A stretch of DNA of 64,000 nucleotides, taken from Yeosuana aquiaggeris (lineage in GTDB: Bacteria > Bacteroidota > Bacteroidia > Flavobacteriales > Flavobacteriaceae). The position numbers and the translations under genes are program-made. Location: contig NZ_JBAWKC010000004.1 of NCBI RefSeq assembly GCF_044003965.1, positions 248,001 through 312,000 on the forward strand, given 5' to 3'. Below the pieces are notes generated by a model, which was not told where the DNA came from, ran no database searches, and saw nothing but the letters and a program-made list of their open reading frames with translations. How positions within the stretch are numbered: position 1 is the first letter of the stretch; the number at the start of each line of letters is the position of its first letter. This document shows positions 51,367 to 61,297 of this stretch, piece by piece.

Positions 51367-51413
51367 TAGTTAAATAACTATACTTATAGTTGTATAACTA
51401 AAAATATAGTTAT
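51367..51413. promoter_or_regulatory. BlaI-type operator array
   Basis: Three dyads occupy 47 bases: TAGTTA-AA-TAACTA (51367-51380), AACTATA-CT-TATAGTT (51376-51391) and ATAACTA-AAAATA-TAGTTAT (51394-51413). Each is a perfect inverted repeat; five TAGTTA/TAACTA half-sites are seen in all. They lie 58 bases before the BlaI-like start codon. I infer that the repressor binds here. Confidence 0.6.
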
Positions 51414-51470
51414 ATGTTTAACTCGAAGTTAAAAAGTATATATTACTTTCATTTCATTATATGCTAAACT

Positions 51471-51836
51471 ATGTCTATGGAAAAATTAACAAACAAAGAA
51501 GAAGAAATCATGCATATTTTATGGAAACTTGAAAAAGCCTTTGTAAAAGATGTATTAGCAGAGATAAAAGAAGACAAACCCCATTACAATACCTTATCTA
51601 CCATTATTAGAAATTTAGAAGAGAAAGGATATGTTAGCTATAATGCCTATGGCAAAACCCACCAGTACTTCCCTATTGTAAGTAAGGAAGATTATAGAAA
51701 ACGATTTATGACTATCGCTATAGATAATTATTTTAATAACTCCTATAAAAATATGGTTTCCTTTTTTGCGAAAGAAGAAAAAATAAGCGTTGACGAGTTA
51801 AAAGAAATTATTGCACTCATTGAAAAAAACAAATAA
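51471..51836 (+). CDS. BlaI/MecI/CopY family transcriptional repressor
   Basis: A 121-residue winged-helix protein. LTNKEEEIMHILWKLEKAFV, VLAEIKEDKPHYNTLSTIIR and NLEEKGYVSYNAYGKTHQYF form the BlaI DNA-binding domain; the C-terminal helices mediate dimerisation. Either of two ATGs (51471, 51477) may be used. It is followed after 2 bases by an M56 peptidase gene, the usual sensor partner, and preceded by a set of palindromic sites. The signal is unknown; beta-lactamase genes are absent. Confidence 0.92.
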   Translation: MSMEKLTNKEEEIMHILWKLEKAFVKDVLAEIKEDKPHYNTLSTIIRNLEEKGYVSYNAYGKTHQYFPIVSKEDYRKRFMTIAIDNYFNNSYKNMVSFFAKEEKISVDELKEIIALIEKNK

Positions 51837-51838
51837 CC

Positions 51839-53563
51839 ATGGAATATTTACTTAAAGCCAGTGCGGTTACCATTATTTTTTATGTATTCTATAAAATATT
51901 CTTACAAAGGGACACCTTTTTTGAATCAAATAGATGGTTTTTATTGATTGGATTAATAACGTCCGGTTTCATTCCTCTTGTTGTCATCCCAATTTACATG
52001 GAACAAACACCGGTTTCATTAGATTATTTTGTTTTTACAGAAGATCCTGTTACAACAAATAATAATAGTCCCTTTAATTTATTATCACTTTTAAAGACTA
52101 TTTATTTTTTAGGAATGATAATTTTCGCTTTAAGATTTACGCTTCAGTTGAGGTCATTAATACCTCTATTAATCAAAAGTGAAGCTCATCAATTAGGACA
52201 CTTAAAGTTATTAAAAACTGATGAAAATATTTCCCCTTTTTCATTTTTCAATTACATCGTTTATAATCCAAACCCATTTAATGAAACGGAATTGAATCAA
52301 ATTATTACACATGAAAAAGTTCATGTACAACAATATCACACCATCGATGTTATGTTGGCACAAATAGCCTGTGTTGTCTTTTGGTTTAACCCTTTTATTT
52401 GGCTTTATAACAAAGACCTAAAACAAAACCTAGAATTTATTGCTGATAAAACCGCTATAAACTATACTCACTGTAAAAAAAGTTATCAATACACTTTATT
52501 AAAAACAAGCTTGCCAAATCATCAATTGGCATTAACCAATAATTTTTATAATTCATTAATCAAAAAACGAATCGTTATGTTACACAAATCAAAATCCAAA
52601 AAAATCAATTTATTGAAGTACGCCTTAATCATTCCTGCTTTAGCTTTATTTTTAATGAGCTTTAACACCAAGGAAGTGATTATTGAGAAGGAAATTAATC
52701 CTGTTAAAACAGAGTTCCAAATTGCAAAAAAGTTAAAGACCAATTCAATAGAAGTTGTTATTACAAAAGATTATTCTGATAGCGACTTTGAAAAATTAAA
52801 AACAAAATTTAAAAATGAAGGTCTTACTTTAAAAATCAAAGGCATTAAACGAAACCAACAAGGTGAAATTACAGCTATAAAAATAGATGTAAGTTCAAAA
52901 TCATCAAATGCAAACTATAGTATTGATGCTGATGAAGCAATAAATCCTATTAAAATTAGTGTAGATGAAGACGGAAAAAATATATCTATTGGAAATGCAC
53001 ATTTAAAAAAAGAACATAACATGGTTTTTATATCTGAAGATGGACAAAAACATGAAATAAATAATTCGGATTCTGATGATCATGTATTTGTTATTTCAAC
53101 AGATGATGGCAGCGAAGAACATATAAAAATTAAAAAATTCATTGTTAAAACTGGTGACTCCCTTCATGTTAAAAAAATCCATAAAAGAATGGATGGAGAT
53201 GAGAAAGTCATTTTAATCACAAAGGATGGAGACGACAAAAAAAATCATAAACTTATAAAAATAAAAACGGATGGGAATGACGATGATTTAACCTGGACTA
53301 TGGAAGAAGAAGATGAAGAAATTGTAATGATTGCAAAAGATGATGATGCCGTAAAAAAACATAAAGTGGTTAAAATAAAAACTGATGGAAAAGACCCATT
53401 ATATATGGTTGATGGAAAAGAAATTACCAGAGAAGAAATGAACAACATCAGTCCAGAAACCATTGATAAAGTGGAGGTTTTAAAAGGAGATAGTGCCACA
53501 GAAAAATATGGTGATAAAGGAAAAAACGGCGTGATACTTATTACTACAAAAAATAAAAACTAA
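51839..53563 (+). CDS. M56 family (BlaR1-like) membrane metallopeptidase with C-terminal TonB-receptor-plug-like segment
   Basis: A 574-residue protein. Three N-terminal membrane helices precede the zinc motif HEKVH (158-162) with the third ligand in EFIAD near 199-203; a fourth helix follows (about 257-275, YALIIPALALFLMSF). The rest is exported: a repetitive Asp/Lys-rich region in which HKLIKIKTDG and HKVVKIKTDG recur, and a final block PLYMVDGKEITREEM with DKVEVLKGDSATEKYGDKGK that looks like a TonB-dependent receptor plug. It probably cleaves the BlaI-like repressor on sensing an envelope signal. No penicillin-binding domain is seen. Confidence 0.88.
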   Translation: MEYLLKASAVTIIFYVFYKIFLQRDTFFESNRWFLLIGLITSGFIPLVVIPIYMEQTPVSLDYFVFTEDPVTTNNNSPFNLLSLLKTIYFLGMIIFALRFTLQLRSLIPLLIKSEAHQLGHLKLLKTDENISPFSFFNYIVYNPNPFNETELNQIITHEKVHVQQYHTIDVMLAQIACVVFWFNPFIWLYNKDLKQNLEFIADKTAINYTHCKKSYQYTLLKTSLPNHQLALTNNFYNSLIKKRIVMLHKSKSKKINLLKYALIIPALALFLMSFNTKEVIIEKEINPVKTEFQIAKKLKTNSIEVVITKDYSDSDFEKLKTKFKNEGLTLKIKGIKRNQQGEITAIKIDVSSKSSNANYSIDADEAINPIKISVDEDGKNISIGNAHLKKEHNMVFISEDGQKHEINNSDSDDHVFVISTDDGSEEHIKIKKFIVKTGDSLHVKKIHKRMDGDEKVILITKDGDDKKNHKLIKIKTDGNDDDLTWTMEEEDEEIVMIAKDDDAVKKHKVVKIKTDGKDPLYMVDGKEITREEMNNISPETIDKVEVLKGDSATEKYGDKGKNGVILITTKNKN

Positions 53564-53586
53564 GCGAATTAATTAATACTTGTTTT

Positions 53587-53622
53587 AAAGGTTGGGCCCT
53601 ATTGCTCAACCTTTATTTTTTT
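53587..53622 (+). terminator. Intrinsic terminator after the M56 gene
   Basis: An 11-bp stem AAAGGTTGGGC / GCTCAACCTTT (one G:U) with a 6-base loop (53598-53603), followed by a T run, between two convergent genes. Confidence 0.8.
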
Positions 53623-53625
53623 ATA

Positions 53626-55590
53626 TTATTTGATAATAATTTTTTTTAAGCTTGATTGACGGTCAGAGGTTATTTTTAATAAATACATCCCTGCTGATAA
53701 ATTATAATTGACATAGATGTCTTGATCTACTTTGAAGGATTTAATTTTTCTGCCATCAATAGAAAATAAATCTAGTACCGTTTCATTTTGAATGCCCTTA
53801 AGATAAAATCCATCCTGAGTCGGATTTGGAAAAATTTTTATCTGAGTTTCATAATTATCGGATAAACCTAAAGACGCACTCCAGATATCACCAACGTGAA
53901 TTCCCCACAAAAACTCTACTAAATCAGGCTCATCAATAAAAGGGTTTCTATTGTATTGCCAGGTATAAACCACATTATTTCTATTCATCTCGTAATCATC
54001 TGGCGGATCATTTCTATGCCATTCCAATAACGTTGCTAAATCACCAAACTGACCTGTTAACCCATCTGGATAACCATTAACAACATCTAATCCATTATAA
54101 CGTACAGCCATATAAAAGATACTTCTAGCGACATCTCCTTTAAACTTTCCTAAAGTACCAGATGGCCCAGTATACTCGCCATAAAACTGATTTCCTCTAC
54201 TGCTATTTTCTGGACCGTCAACAGCACGCAAAGCATGAGCATCAGAATTACCATGACGTAGAGAATCTGCCGTTGTATTCCAGTATACCTCTTTTCCGTC
54301 AGCAATATCGTCTAAGTCGATACTATTAAAACCACCACGCGACCTTGGAAAGGTATGCTCTCTATTCCATTTATCAATATTACTTGAAGTAAATTGATAG
54401 TCTAGTTTTGCTCTTCCAATTTCTTTATAAACTAACCAAACCTGATTACTATTTGCAGGATTTTGATCAGCTTCCTTTAAAATATCTACAATATCGGCAT
54501 AGGTTTGTGTTCTAACCACGCCTTCTTCCGCAATAATATTTTGTATAGCCTGTTTTAAGGCAGCATCAGACTTATTATCAAGACTGTCATAATAGCCAAT
54601 TGGTTGCGTGCTTATAACAATACCATAGGTTGGATTTATTGGTGTTCCAAAAGCAGCGATTTGAAAATCATCATCGACCACCCTGATGCGCAAATTATTA
54701 TTTAATGAATTAAATGTGGTAGGAAGACCTGACAACTTAATAATCATCTCTTCATCTCCTTCATCAAAACTATCATCCACTAAAGTTATATTTGTTGATG
54801 TGGTATTGGTGCCATTAGGAATGGTAATAGCTGTATTTCCTGTATAGTCTGCATTATTGAATGTACCATTATTAAAGACAATGGTAAAATTAAGATCTGA
54901 AGTGACACTTTGTTCCGAGGTAAATACAATATCAAAAGTATCCCCTTCATTATAACTAATCTGAGACAATGTTATTAAGATACCATTAAGCACTATGCCA
55001 CTCCCATCATTTAGCTGTCTTGGTGTTGGCGTTTTCACAGTATAAGAACCATCTGTATTTCTTTGAATGGAGTTTGTATTATTTCCAGAGCCTTCATTAA
55101 TGATTTGAATGCTTGGATTAAAAGCTGAAAATATAGGGATTAATCCCGTACCGTCCGTATCGGTTGTTTGATATAACAATACATCAACAAGCGTATCGTC
55201 TACATAAGCCGTGGTTGGCTCTTCAAAATCTAAGTCATCAGCTTTATAAATAGCAACAGCATCTGCTCCGTTTTGAATCAGATTTGGCGCAATTACATAT
55301 TGAGGAAATGGCGTAACCGTTGTACTTCCAATTAATAATAACCCATTAATATCTGTTTCGTAGCCATCTAAATCCAAAGCCAAATAGCTTTGGTTTGCTC
55401 CGGATGCTGAGCCATTAAAAAAAACCACTACATAACCATCTAAGGGAAAATTAGCAGTGTCTGATAATAACTCTACAAATTCCTTATCGTCAACTCCAGG
55501 TGTATCACAATCTAATTCATTAATAACAATTTGACTAAACACAATTGGGCTAATTAATAAAAATAGTCCAAATAAAAATTGACTTTTCAT
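53626..55590 (-). CDS. Secreted endonuclease I family nuclease with lamin-tail-like, Calx-beta-like and T9SS sorting domains
   Basis: A 654-residue secreted protein. It has an N-terminal signal (FLLISPIVFSQ), a lamin-tail-like domain (about 22-185, VINELDCDTPGVDDKEFVEL), a Calx-beta-like domain (about 195-300), then an EndA/NucM-type nuclease domain with catalytic NREHTFPRS near residue 410 and later HALRAVDGPEN. The C-terminus (about 575-654; IKIFPNPTQDGFYLKG, SAGMYLLKI) is a type IX secretion sorting domain. It degrades extracellular DNA, probably for phosphate or nucleotide supply. Monocistronic. Confidence 0.92.
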   Translation of the reverse strand: MKSQFLFGLFLLISPIVFSQIVINELDCDTPGVDDKEFVELLSDTANFPLDGYVVVFFNGSASGANQSYLALDLDGYETDINGLLLIGSTTVTPFPQYVIAPNLIQNGADAVAIYKADDLDFEEPTTAYVDDTLVDVLLYQTTDTDGTGLIPIFSAFNPSIQIINEGSGNNTNSIQRNTDGSYTVKTPTPRQLNDGSGIVLNGILITLSQISYNEGDTFDIVFTSEQSVTSDLNFTIVFNNGTFNNADYTGNTAITIPNGTNTTSTNITLVDDSFDEGDEEMIIKLSGLPTTFNSLNNNLRIRVVDDDFQIAAFGTPINPTYGIVISTQPIGYYDSLDNKSDAALKQAIQNIIAEEGVVRTQTYADIVDILKEADQNPANSNQVWLVYKEIGRAKLDYQFTSSNIDKWNREHTFPRSRGGFNSIDLDDIADGKEVYWNTTADSLRHGNSDAHALRAVDGPENSSRGNQFYGEYTGPSGTLGKFKGDVARSIFYMAVRYNGLDVVNGYPDGLTGQFGDLATLLEWHRNDPPDDYEMNRNNVVYTWQYNRNPFIDEPDLVEFLWGIHVGDIWSASLGLSDNYETQIKIFPNPTQDGFYLKGIQNETVLDLFSIDGRKIKSFKVDQDIYVNYNLSAGMYLLKITSDRQSSLKKIIIK

Positions 55591-55731
55591 TAAAAATATT
55601 TTTACTAATGTACGTTAGTATATTGTAAAATTATAAAGACTATTTCTTTAATATTTTAAAGTTAAGTTAGATTTAGAAAAAAGTAAAACCAGTAGGACTA
55701 AGTCTAGAATAAGTTTTATTAATTTTGTGAA

Positions 55732-55884
55732 ATGAAAAAACAACTCTTTAAAACCTTAGCCAAGATAAACAAGGTGGTATTTCCCAGTTATTCTAAAAAA
55801 CAATTAGATTTATCAAAAGCCACAAAATTTCAATTAATAATTATTGGCTGGCGGTATTACATAACGGCCCGAGCCTTAGATTAA
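55732..55884 (+). CDS. Conserved 50-aa basic protein
   Basis: ATG at 55732 encodes MKKQLFKTLAKINKVVFPSY and, near the end, FQLIIIGWRYYITARALD: 50 residues, basic, with one hydrophobic stretch. I recall near-identical short proteins across Flavobacteriia, sometimes labelled SsrA-binding protein by annotation pipelines although they are far shorter than SmpB. A TAATTTTG -7 box lies only 5 bases before the ATG, suggesting a leaderless or nearly leaderless mRNA. Function unknown. Confidence 0.7.
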   Translation: MKKQLFKTLAKINKVVFPSYSKKQLDLSKATKFQLIIIGWRYYITARALD

Positions 55885-56115
55885 TTTATGTTTTAAAGGA
55901 AGAATCATGTAACTGTGTTTCAAAAAAAAAAAAGAGAACTATCCTTTTGTAGAATTACTCCCTTTTTTTTGTTATCAACCAACCAATAAATAACATTACA
56001 AATAAACGTTATGTTTATCTTTTAAAACATGACTTTTGTTAGGTTTTAAAGAAAAATCTATTTTTTTAAAAATTATTTTTTGATAGTACCTTAATAATCA
56101 GTAGTTTTTTGTAAT

Positions 56116-56148
56116 AAAAAAGGGCTGATAAAATCAACCCTTTTTTAT
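56116..56148 (-). terminator. Intrinsic terminator after the sodium symporter gene
   Basis: The hairpin AAAAAAGGGCTGA / TCAACCCTTTTTT with loop TAAAA (one mismatch) lies 16 bases past the stop of the minus-strand symporter gene. Confidence 0.8.
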
Positions 56149-56163
56149 CTATATTGTATTTGT

Positions 56164-57817
56164 TTAACTCCAAAAGGAGGCATATAAAGCTGCCACAATC
56201 AGCATGACTGCAAAAGCGCCAATATTAAATAACGGACTGGTTTTAAATGATTCTTTGGTAATTGGAATTCCTTTTTCATCATCTGCACCCTTAAGTTGCA
56301 TATAACTAACCAGTGCAATAACACCCATAGTTAATATTAAAGTATATCCCATTTGATCCATAAAAGGGGACATCAACAAAAAACGAACTGGTAGACCATC
56401 CATTTGGTGCCACTTTAAAATATAAGGCTATTGGAATAGAGACCAAGGCACCAATAATAGCTGCTTTATTTGTTGTTTTCTTCCAGAATAATCCTAACAT
56501 AAATACCGCTAAGATACCTGGGCTTACAATACCTGTATATTCTTGTATAAATTGAAACGCCTGGTCTATGCCCCCTAAAAGTGGTGCCATAATACCTGCT
56601 ATCACCAAAGCTACTGCTGCAGATATTCTTCCAACATTTACAGTTGTTTTATCATTCGCCGTAGGATTGATATATTGTTTATAAATATCCATGGTAAAAA
56701 TAGTTGAAGTTGAATTCAACATAGAAGCCAATGAAGACACAATAGCCGCAGCAAGAGCCGCAAAAGCAATTCCTTTCATTCCTGTTGGTAAAAATTGTAA
56801 CAACCATGGATAAGCCTTATCTGCTTGTTCTAGTGATGGTAAATTATGCAAGGATGAATCTCCTAATCGTGCCATAATTTCAGGATCATTAATCATAACA
56901 TAGGCTGCAATTCCAGGAATGACTACTATTAACGGAATGATCAACTTTAAAAATGCCGCTAATAAAATCCCTTTTTGAGCCTCCTTTAATGATTTGGCTG
57001 CCAAGGTTCTTTGAATGATGTATTGATTGAATCCCCAGTAATATAAATTTGCAACCCACATACCTCCTAATAAAACACCTATACCCGGCAACATATCGTA
57101 GTAGGCATTCGATTCATCAAAAATCATTGCAAATCGCTCTGGAGTGGCATCATACACTGTTTTTAGTCCAGCCATAACACCAGCTCCATCTGAAACCGTA
57201 TTTAAAGCAATATAGGTAGTCACCAAACCACCTAATACTAAAAATATCACTTGGATAACGTCGGTCCACGCTACTGCTGACAAACCTCCATACAAAGAAT
57301 AGGCTGCTGCAAACAATGCTAATCCTATAACGCCATACATCATTGGAATTCCCATAATAGTTTCTAAAGCTAAACTACCTAAGTAAAGTACCGAAGCAAG
57401 GTTTACAAACACATATAATGCTATCCAAAAGACTGCTAAAATGGTTTTTAAATTAGTCGAAAATCGTTTTTCAACAAATTCAGGAATGGTATATAGCCCT
57501 TTTTCAATAAAAATGGGTAAAAAGTATTTACCAACAATTATTAAAGTGATTGCAGCCATCCACTCATAAGATGCAATGGCCAGTCCTAATGCAAAACCAG
57601 AACCAGACATGCCTATAAATTGTTCAGCTGAAATATTTGCCGCGATTAGTGAGGCTCCGATAGCCCACCATGGTAATGATTTGCTAGCTAAAAAATAATC
57701 TTCAGCATTTTTTTGATGTCCTTCTTTATCTCTTGATACCCATAAACCAACACCCAATATTAAAACGGCATAAGTAATAAAAACAAAGTAATCCCAAAAT
57801 TCAAAATGTGTAGTCAT
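56164..57817 (-). pseudogene. Sodium/solute symporter (SSS family), disrupted by a one-base insertion
   Basis: The frame from 57817 encodes 503 residues of an SSS (SGLT-like) symporter (ASLIAANISAEQFIGMSGSG and SALYLGS-type helices) and ends in an abnormal tail at 56306. A second frame covers 56403-56164 and continues the family sequence (FMDQMGYTLILTMGVIALVS, final helix FAVMLIVAALYASFWS). Removing one T from the run at 56362-56365 joins them into about 550 residues, the normal size. It is the last gene of the gluconate cluster; the substrate may be a sugar or sugar acid. Either a true frameshift or a homopolymer error. Confidence 0.85.
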
Positions 57818-57908
57818 AATTAGTTTGATGTATAATTAAGTTAGTTAGTCATATTTTATTCCCTAATTGTAATTCAAAGAATGTAAATCTAAATATTATT
57901 TTTAATAA

Positions 57909-59252
57909 TTAAAGTATTAATGAAAAAATAAAAACGCTAACAAAGCCTGTTACAGAAAGTATTGTTGTCATCAGCGTCCAGCTTTTAAATGTTTGTGTTT
58001 CATTAATACCCAAATATTTACTCACCAGCCAAAAACCACTATCATTAACATGTGATAGTATGGATGCACCGGAAGCAATGGCAATGACCAATAAAGCTTT
58101 ATCAATTTCTGAGATATCTGCGGCCAAAAGCGGAGCTGTAATTCCCGCAGCCGTAATCATAGCGACCGTAGAAGAGCCTTGCAAAACCCTCACAATGACT
58201 GCCGCTAAGAAAGCAAACAGTAAAATACTAACCCCTTCATTAGCAAAATAATTTGCTAACATTTCACCAGTGCCGGTATTCACTAATACCTGTTTAAAAA
58301 CACCACCGGCTCCAGTAAGTAAAATGATGATTCCGGCAGGCTCCATTGATTTTGTGGTGATTTTTAATAAGTTCTCTTTTGTAAAATTTCTTCTGGTACC
58401 CAACACATACCAAGCCACCATATTAGCAATAATTAACGCTGTAAATGGATGCCCTATCATTTTAAGCCAGGATTTCACTTCAAAAGGGATAAGACCTTCA
58501 CTAAATAAGGTACTGTTAAGAACGGTGTTGCTGACAATTAGTAAAATGGGTATGCCAATAATTGAAAAAATAACGCCGACGGGAGGAAATTCTTCGCTTA
58601 TTAATTTATCAAGAGTTAGTTGAGGAGCCTCAACAAAAATTTTATTAGCAATATATTTTCCAAAAATAGGACCACTGATGACGGCTGTAGGAATTCCTAT
58701 AATAAATCCAAATAATATAACCCATCCTAAATCGGCTTTTAAAATATCAGCGACTGCAACAGGACCTGGAGTTGGTGGAATAAATGCATGCGTTATAGCT
58801 AATCCGGCAAGAAGTGGTATACCATAAAGTAAAAGAGATTTCTTCGTTTTCCTTTGAAGCGAATAAATAATAGGCACTAGAATAATAAAGGCCACATCAA
58901 AAAAAACAGGAATAGCAATAAAAAACCCGGCAATAACTAACGCCCAGGAGGCATTTTTTTCTCCGAATTTATTGACTAAAAAATTAGCTAATGCTTCAGC
59001 GCCACCTGAATGTTCCAATATAGCGCCAAACATAGCACCTAATCCCACCACCATAGCTACAAAACCCAAGGTATTGCCCATCCCTTCTTGCATGGTTTTA
59101 ATAATCTCTGAAGGATTCATCCCGGAAATAACACCAACAGCTATACTAGCAATAAGTAAGGCAATAAAGGCCTGAACTCGCAATTTTAATATCAAAAACA
59201 GTAAAACAATAATACCTATGACAACTGCGGAAATGAGTGTATAATCTATCAT
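57909..59252 (-). CDS. gntP: Gluconate:H+ symporter, GntP family
   Basis: A 447-residue protein with about twelve membrane helices. MNPSEIIKTMQEGMGNTLGF and GLGAMFGAILEHSGGAEALA near the N-terminus and the late LQGSSTVAMITAAG and SHVNDSGFWLVSKY are GntP signatures. It imports gluconate or a related sugar acid. Its start overlaps the stop of the kinase-dehydrogenase fusion (ATGA), consistent with one uptake-and-catabolism operon. Confidence 0.92.
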   Translation of the reverse strand: MIDYTLISAVVIGIIVLLFLILKLRVQAFIALLIASIAVGVISGMNPSEIIKTMQEGMGNTLGFVAMVVGLGAMFGAILEHSGGAEALANFLVNKFGEKNASWALVIAGFFIAIPVFFDVAFIILVPIIYSLQRKTKKSLLLYGIPLLAGLAITHAFIPPTPGPVAVADILKADLGWVILFGFIIGIPTAVISGPIFGKYIANKIFVEAPQLTLDKLISEEFPPVGVIFSIIGIPILLIVSNTVLNSTLFSEGLIPFEVKSWLKMIGHPFTALIIANMVAWYVLGTRRNFTKENLLKITTKSMEPAGIIILLTGAGGVFKQVLVNTGTGEMLANYFANEGVSILLFAFLAAVIVRVLQGSSTVAMITAAGITAPLLAADISEIDKALLVIAIASGASILSHVNDSGFWLVSKYLGINETQTFKSWTLMTTILSVTGFVSVFIFSLIL

Positions 59253-61132
59253 TTTTCTAACCAGTTTGTGTGATAAAAACTTAAAAATGAGTCGTTCTTT
59301 CTTTGGTAGGTATGTGCACCAAAATAATCACGTTGTGCCTGTATTAAATTTGCAGATAAATTTTCAGTAGTTATAGAGATCCAATAATTATAAGCAGCCC
59401 AAAAGACATCAATCGGAATGCGATATTTTAGACTGTAAGAGATACACTCTGTTATGCTACTTTCTGAAGACATCAGACTTTGAAAAATTGTTTGATCCTC
59501 AAAATAATTCTCATATGACTTAAAAGTGTCAACAGATTCTTCCATAAAGTGAGACCTGATAATGCAACCATTGGTCCAAATCCTTGCAATTTCAGAAAGA
59601 TTAAGTTGCCATTTATAATCTTTTGATGCCAAACGCATCAGTTCAAAACCTTGATGGTGGTTAATGATTTTTGCAAAACGATAGGCCTTTTCCAAAGCTT
59701 TTATATTAAGCTCTTCTATTTCTTTTTTATCCTTTTTTAATAGAGCGGATAGTGTTTCTCTTTTCTGTTTAAAGGCTGACAGATACCTTGCGAAAACGGC
59801 TGAACTCATCATAGTATTTACGGAGCCTAGATCAAAAGCAGCCTTGCTTGACCATGAGCCCGTACCTTTATTGCCAGCGGTATCTAAAATGCTGTCTAAA
59901 ACATATTGATTTCCCTCTTTCTTTTGAAGAATATCAATGGTAATTTCTAACAAATAGCTTGATAAATCTGTTGATTTCCAATCGGATAAAATTTGAGCTA
60001 TTTTCTCGTTATTCATGGAAAGCCTCATGATGGCATACACTTCAGCCAGCAATTGCATTTCAGCATATTCAATACCATTATGAACCATTTTAACAAAATG
60101 ACCTGCGCCATCTGGACCTATATAAGTACAACATGGTTTACCGGTTGTATCTTTAGCAGAAATTGCTTCTAAAATTGGGGCTATACTTTGATAACTCTCC
60201 CAGGAACCACCCGGCATCATGGAAGGTCCTTTCCTGGCTCCTTCTTCTCCTCCGGAAATGCCACATCCCACAAAATATAACTCTTTGCCCGCCAAATAAT
60301 CGCTTCTTTTTGCGGTATCCGTATAATGTGAGTTACCGCCGTCAATAATGATATCTCCTTTTGATAAAAACGGTATTAATTGATCAATAACCGTGTCAAT
60401 AGCCTTTCCCGCCTTTATAATGATCAATATTTTTCTTGGGGTGGCCAAAGAGGCTACAAATGGCTGTAAATCAGTAAATCCTAAAATATTTTTAAACGCA
60501 TGATTGTCTTTAAGAAAATTTGAAACGACCAGCTCTTCTCCATACTCTGCTCTGTTATATACAGAAATATCAAATCCCTTTTCGGCAATATTTAAACTCA
60601 GGCTTTTACCCATAACACCTAATCCAATAACACCAAAGACTGATTGATTCATATGTTTTAATTTTGAATTGATACCTTTAATAATGTCATCAATACTATT
60701 CTCAATATTCACATGCAAGCCATAATTTGGAACTTCTAATGTATCAAACTGAGATTGTAAAAGAGCGCTTTTCATGTAATGATTACGTCTTTTTTTAAGC
60801 CTATTACTAATCAACTCCAAAGTACCCGATAGAAAAACCCATAAAATGTTTGATTGTTTAGAAGCTAAAATAGCTCTATAGGATTCTTTTAAGGCCGAAC
60901 ACGCTAAAACGGCGCCTTCATTGTTTTCCCATTCATGAATTTTTTCTGCCAGGGTATTTAGCCATGGTAACCTGTCTGAATCATTTAAGGCCAGGTTATT
61001 TTTCATTTTTTCAATATTAGCCTTAGGATGAAAATCATCAGCATCAAAAAAAGGCAGACCTTGTTCTAAAGCTAGTTGCTTACCAATGGTTGTTTTTCCA
61101 CAACCACTCACACCCATGAGAATAATTATCAT
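59249..61132 (-). CDS. Fused gluconokinase / 6-phosphogluconate dehydrogenase
   Basis: A 627-residue bifunctional protein. Residues 1-160 are a P-loop gluconokinase (GntK type): GVSGCGKTT at 7-15, DADDFHPKANIEKM, VLACSALKESYR. Residue 161 (MNQSVFGVIGLGVMGKSLS) begins a complete decarboxylating 6-phosphogluconate dehydrogenase with FVGCGISGGEEGARKGPS, MVHNGIEYAEMQLLAE and the C-terminal AQRDYFGAHTYQR. It should turn gluconate into 6-phosphogluconate and then ribulose 5-phosphate, passing the intermediate between domains. The two parts are joined in one frame with no separating stop. It precedes gntP. Confidence 0.93.
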   Translation of the reverse strand: MIIILMGVSGCGKTTIGKQLALEQGLPFFDADDFHPKANIEKMKNNLALNDSDRLPWLNTLAEKIHEWENNEGAVLACSALKESYRAILASKQSNILWVFLSGTLELISNRLKKRRNHYMKSALLQSQFDTLEVPNYGLHVNIENSIDDIIKGINSKLKHMNQSVFGVIGLGVMGKSLSLNIAEKGFDISVYNRAEYGEELVVSNFLKDNHAFKNILGFTDLQPFVASLATPRKILIIIKAGKAIDTVIDQLIPFLSKGDIIIDGGNSHYTDTAKRSDYLAGKELYFVGCGISGGEEGARKGPSMMPGGSWESYQSIAPILEAISAKDTTGKPCCTYIGPDGAGHFVKMVHNGIEYAEMQLLAEVYAIMRLSMNNEKIAQILSDWKSTDLSSYLLEITIDILQKKEGNQYVLDSILDTAGNKGTGSWSSKAAFDLGSVNTMMSSAVFARYLSAFKQKRETLSALLKKDKKEIEELNIKALEKAYRFAKIINHHQGFELMRLASKDYKWQLNLSEIARIWTNGCIIRSHFMEESVDTFKSYENYFEDQTIFQSLMSSESSITECISYSLKYRIPIDVFWAAYNYWISITTENLSANLIQAQRDYFGAHTYQRKNDSFLSFYHTNWLEK

Positions 61133-61297
61133 GAAAATTTGATTTAAACTACTGCAATATTGTTAAAAATGTTCAATACCTAAAAGAAATCTCAAATTTA
61201 TTGGTAATAAATAAAAATCAAACGATTCTATTAGTTGTGAAATAACTAAAAGTAATATCTTTATTGTTTACTTTATTTTTTTTAAAAAATTAATATT

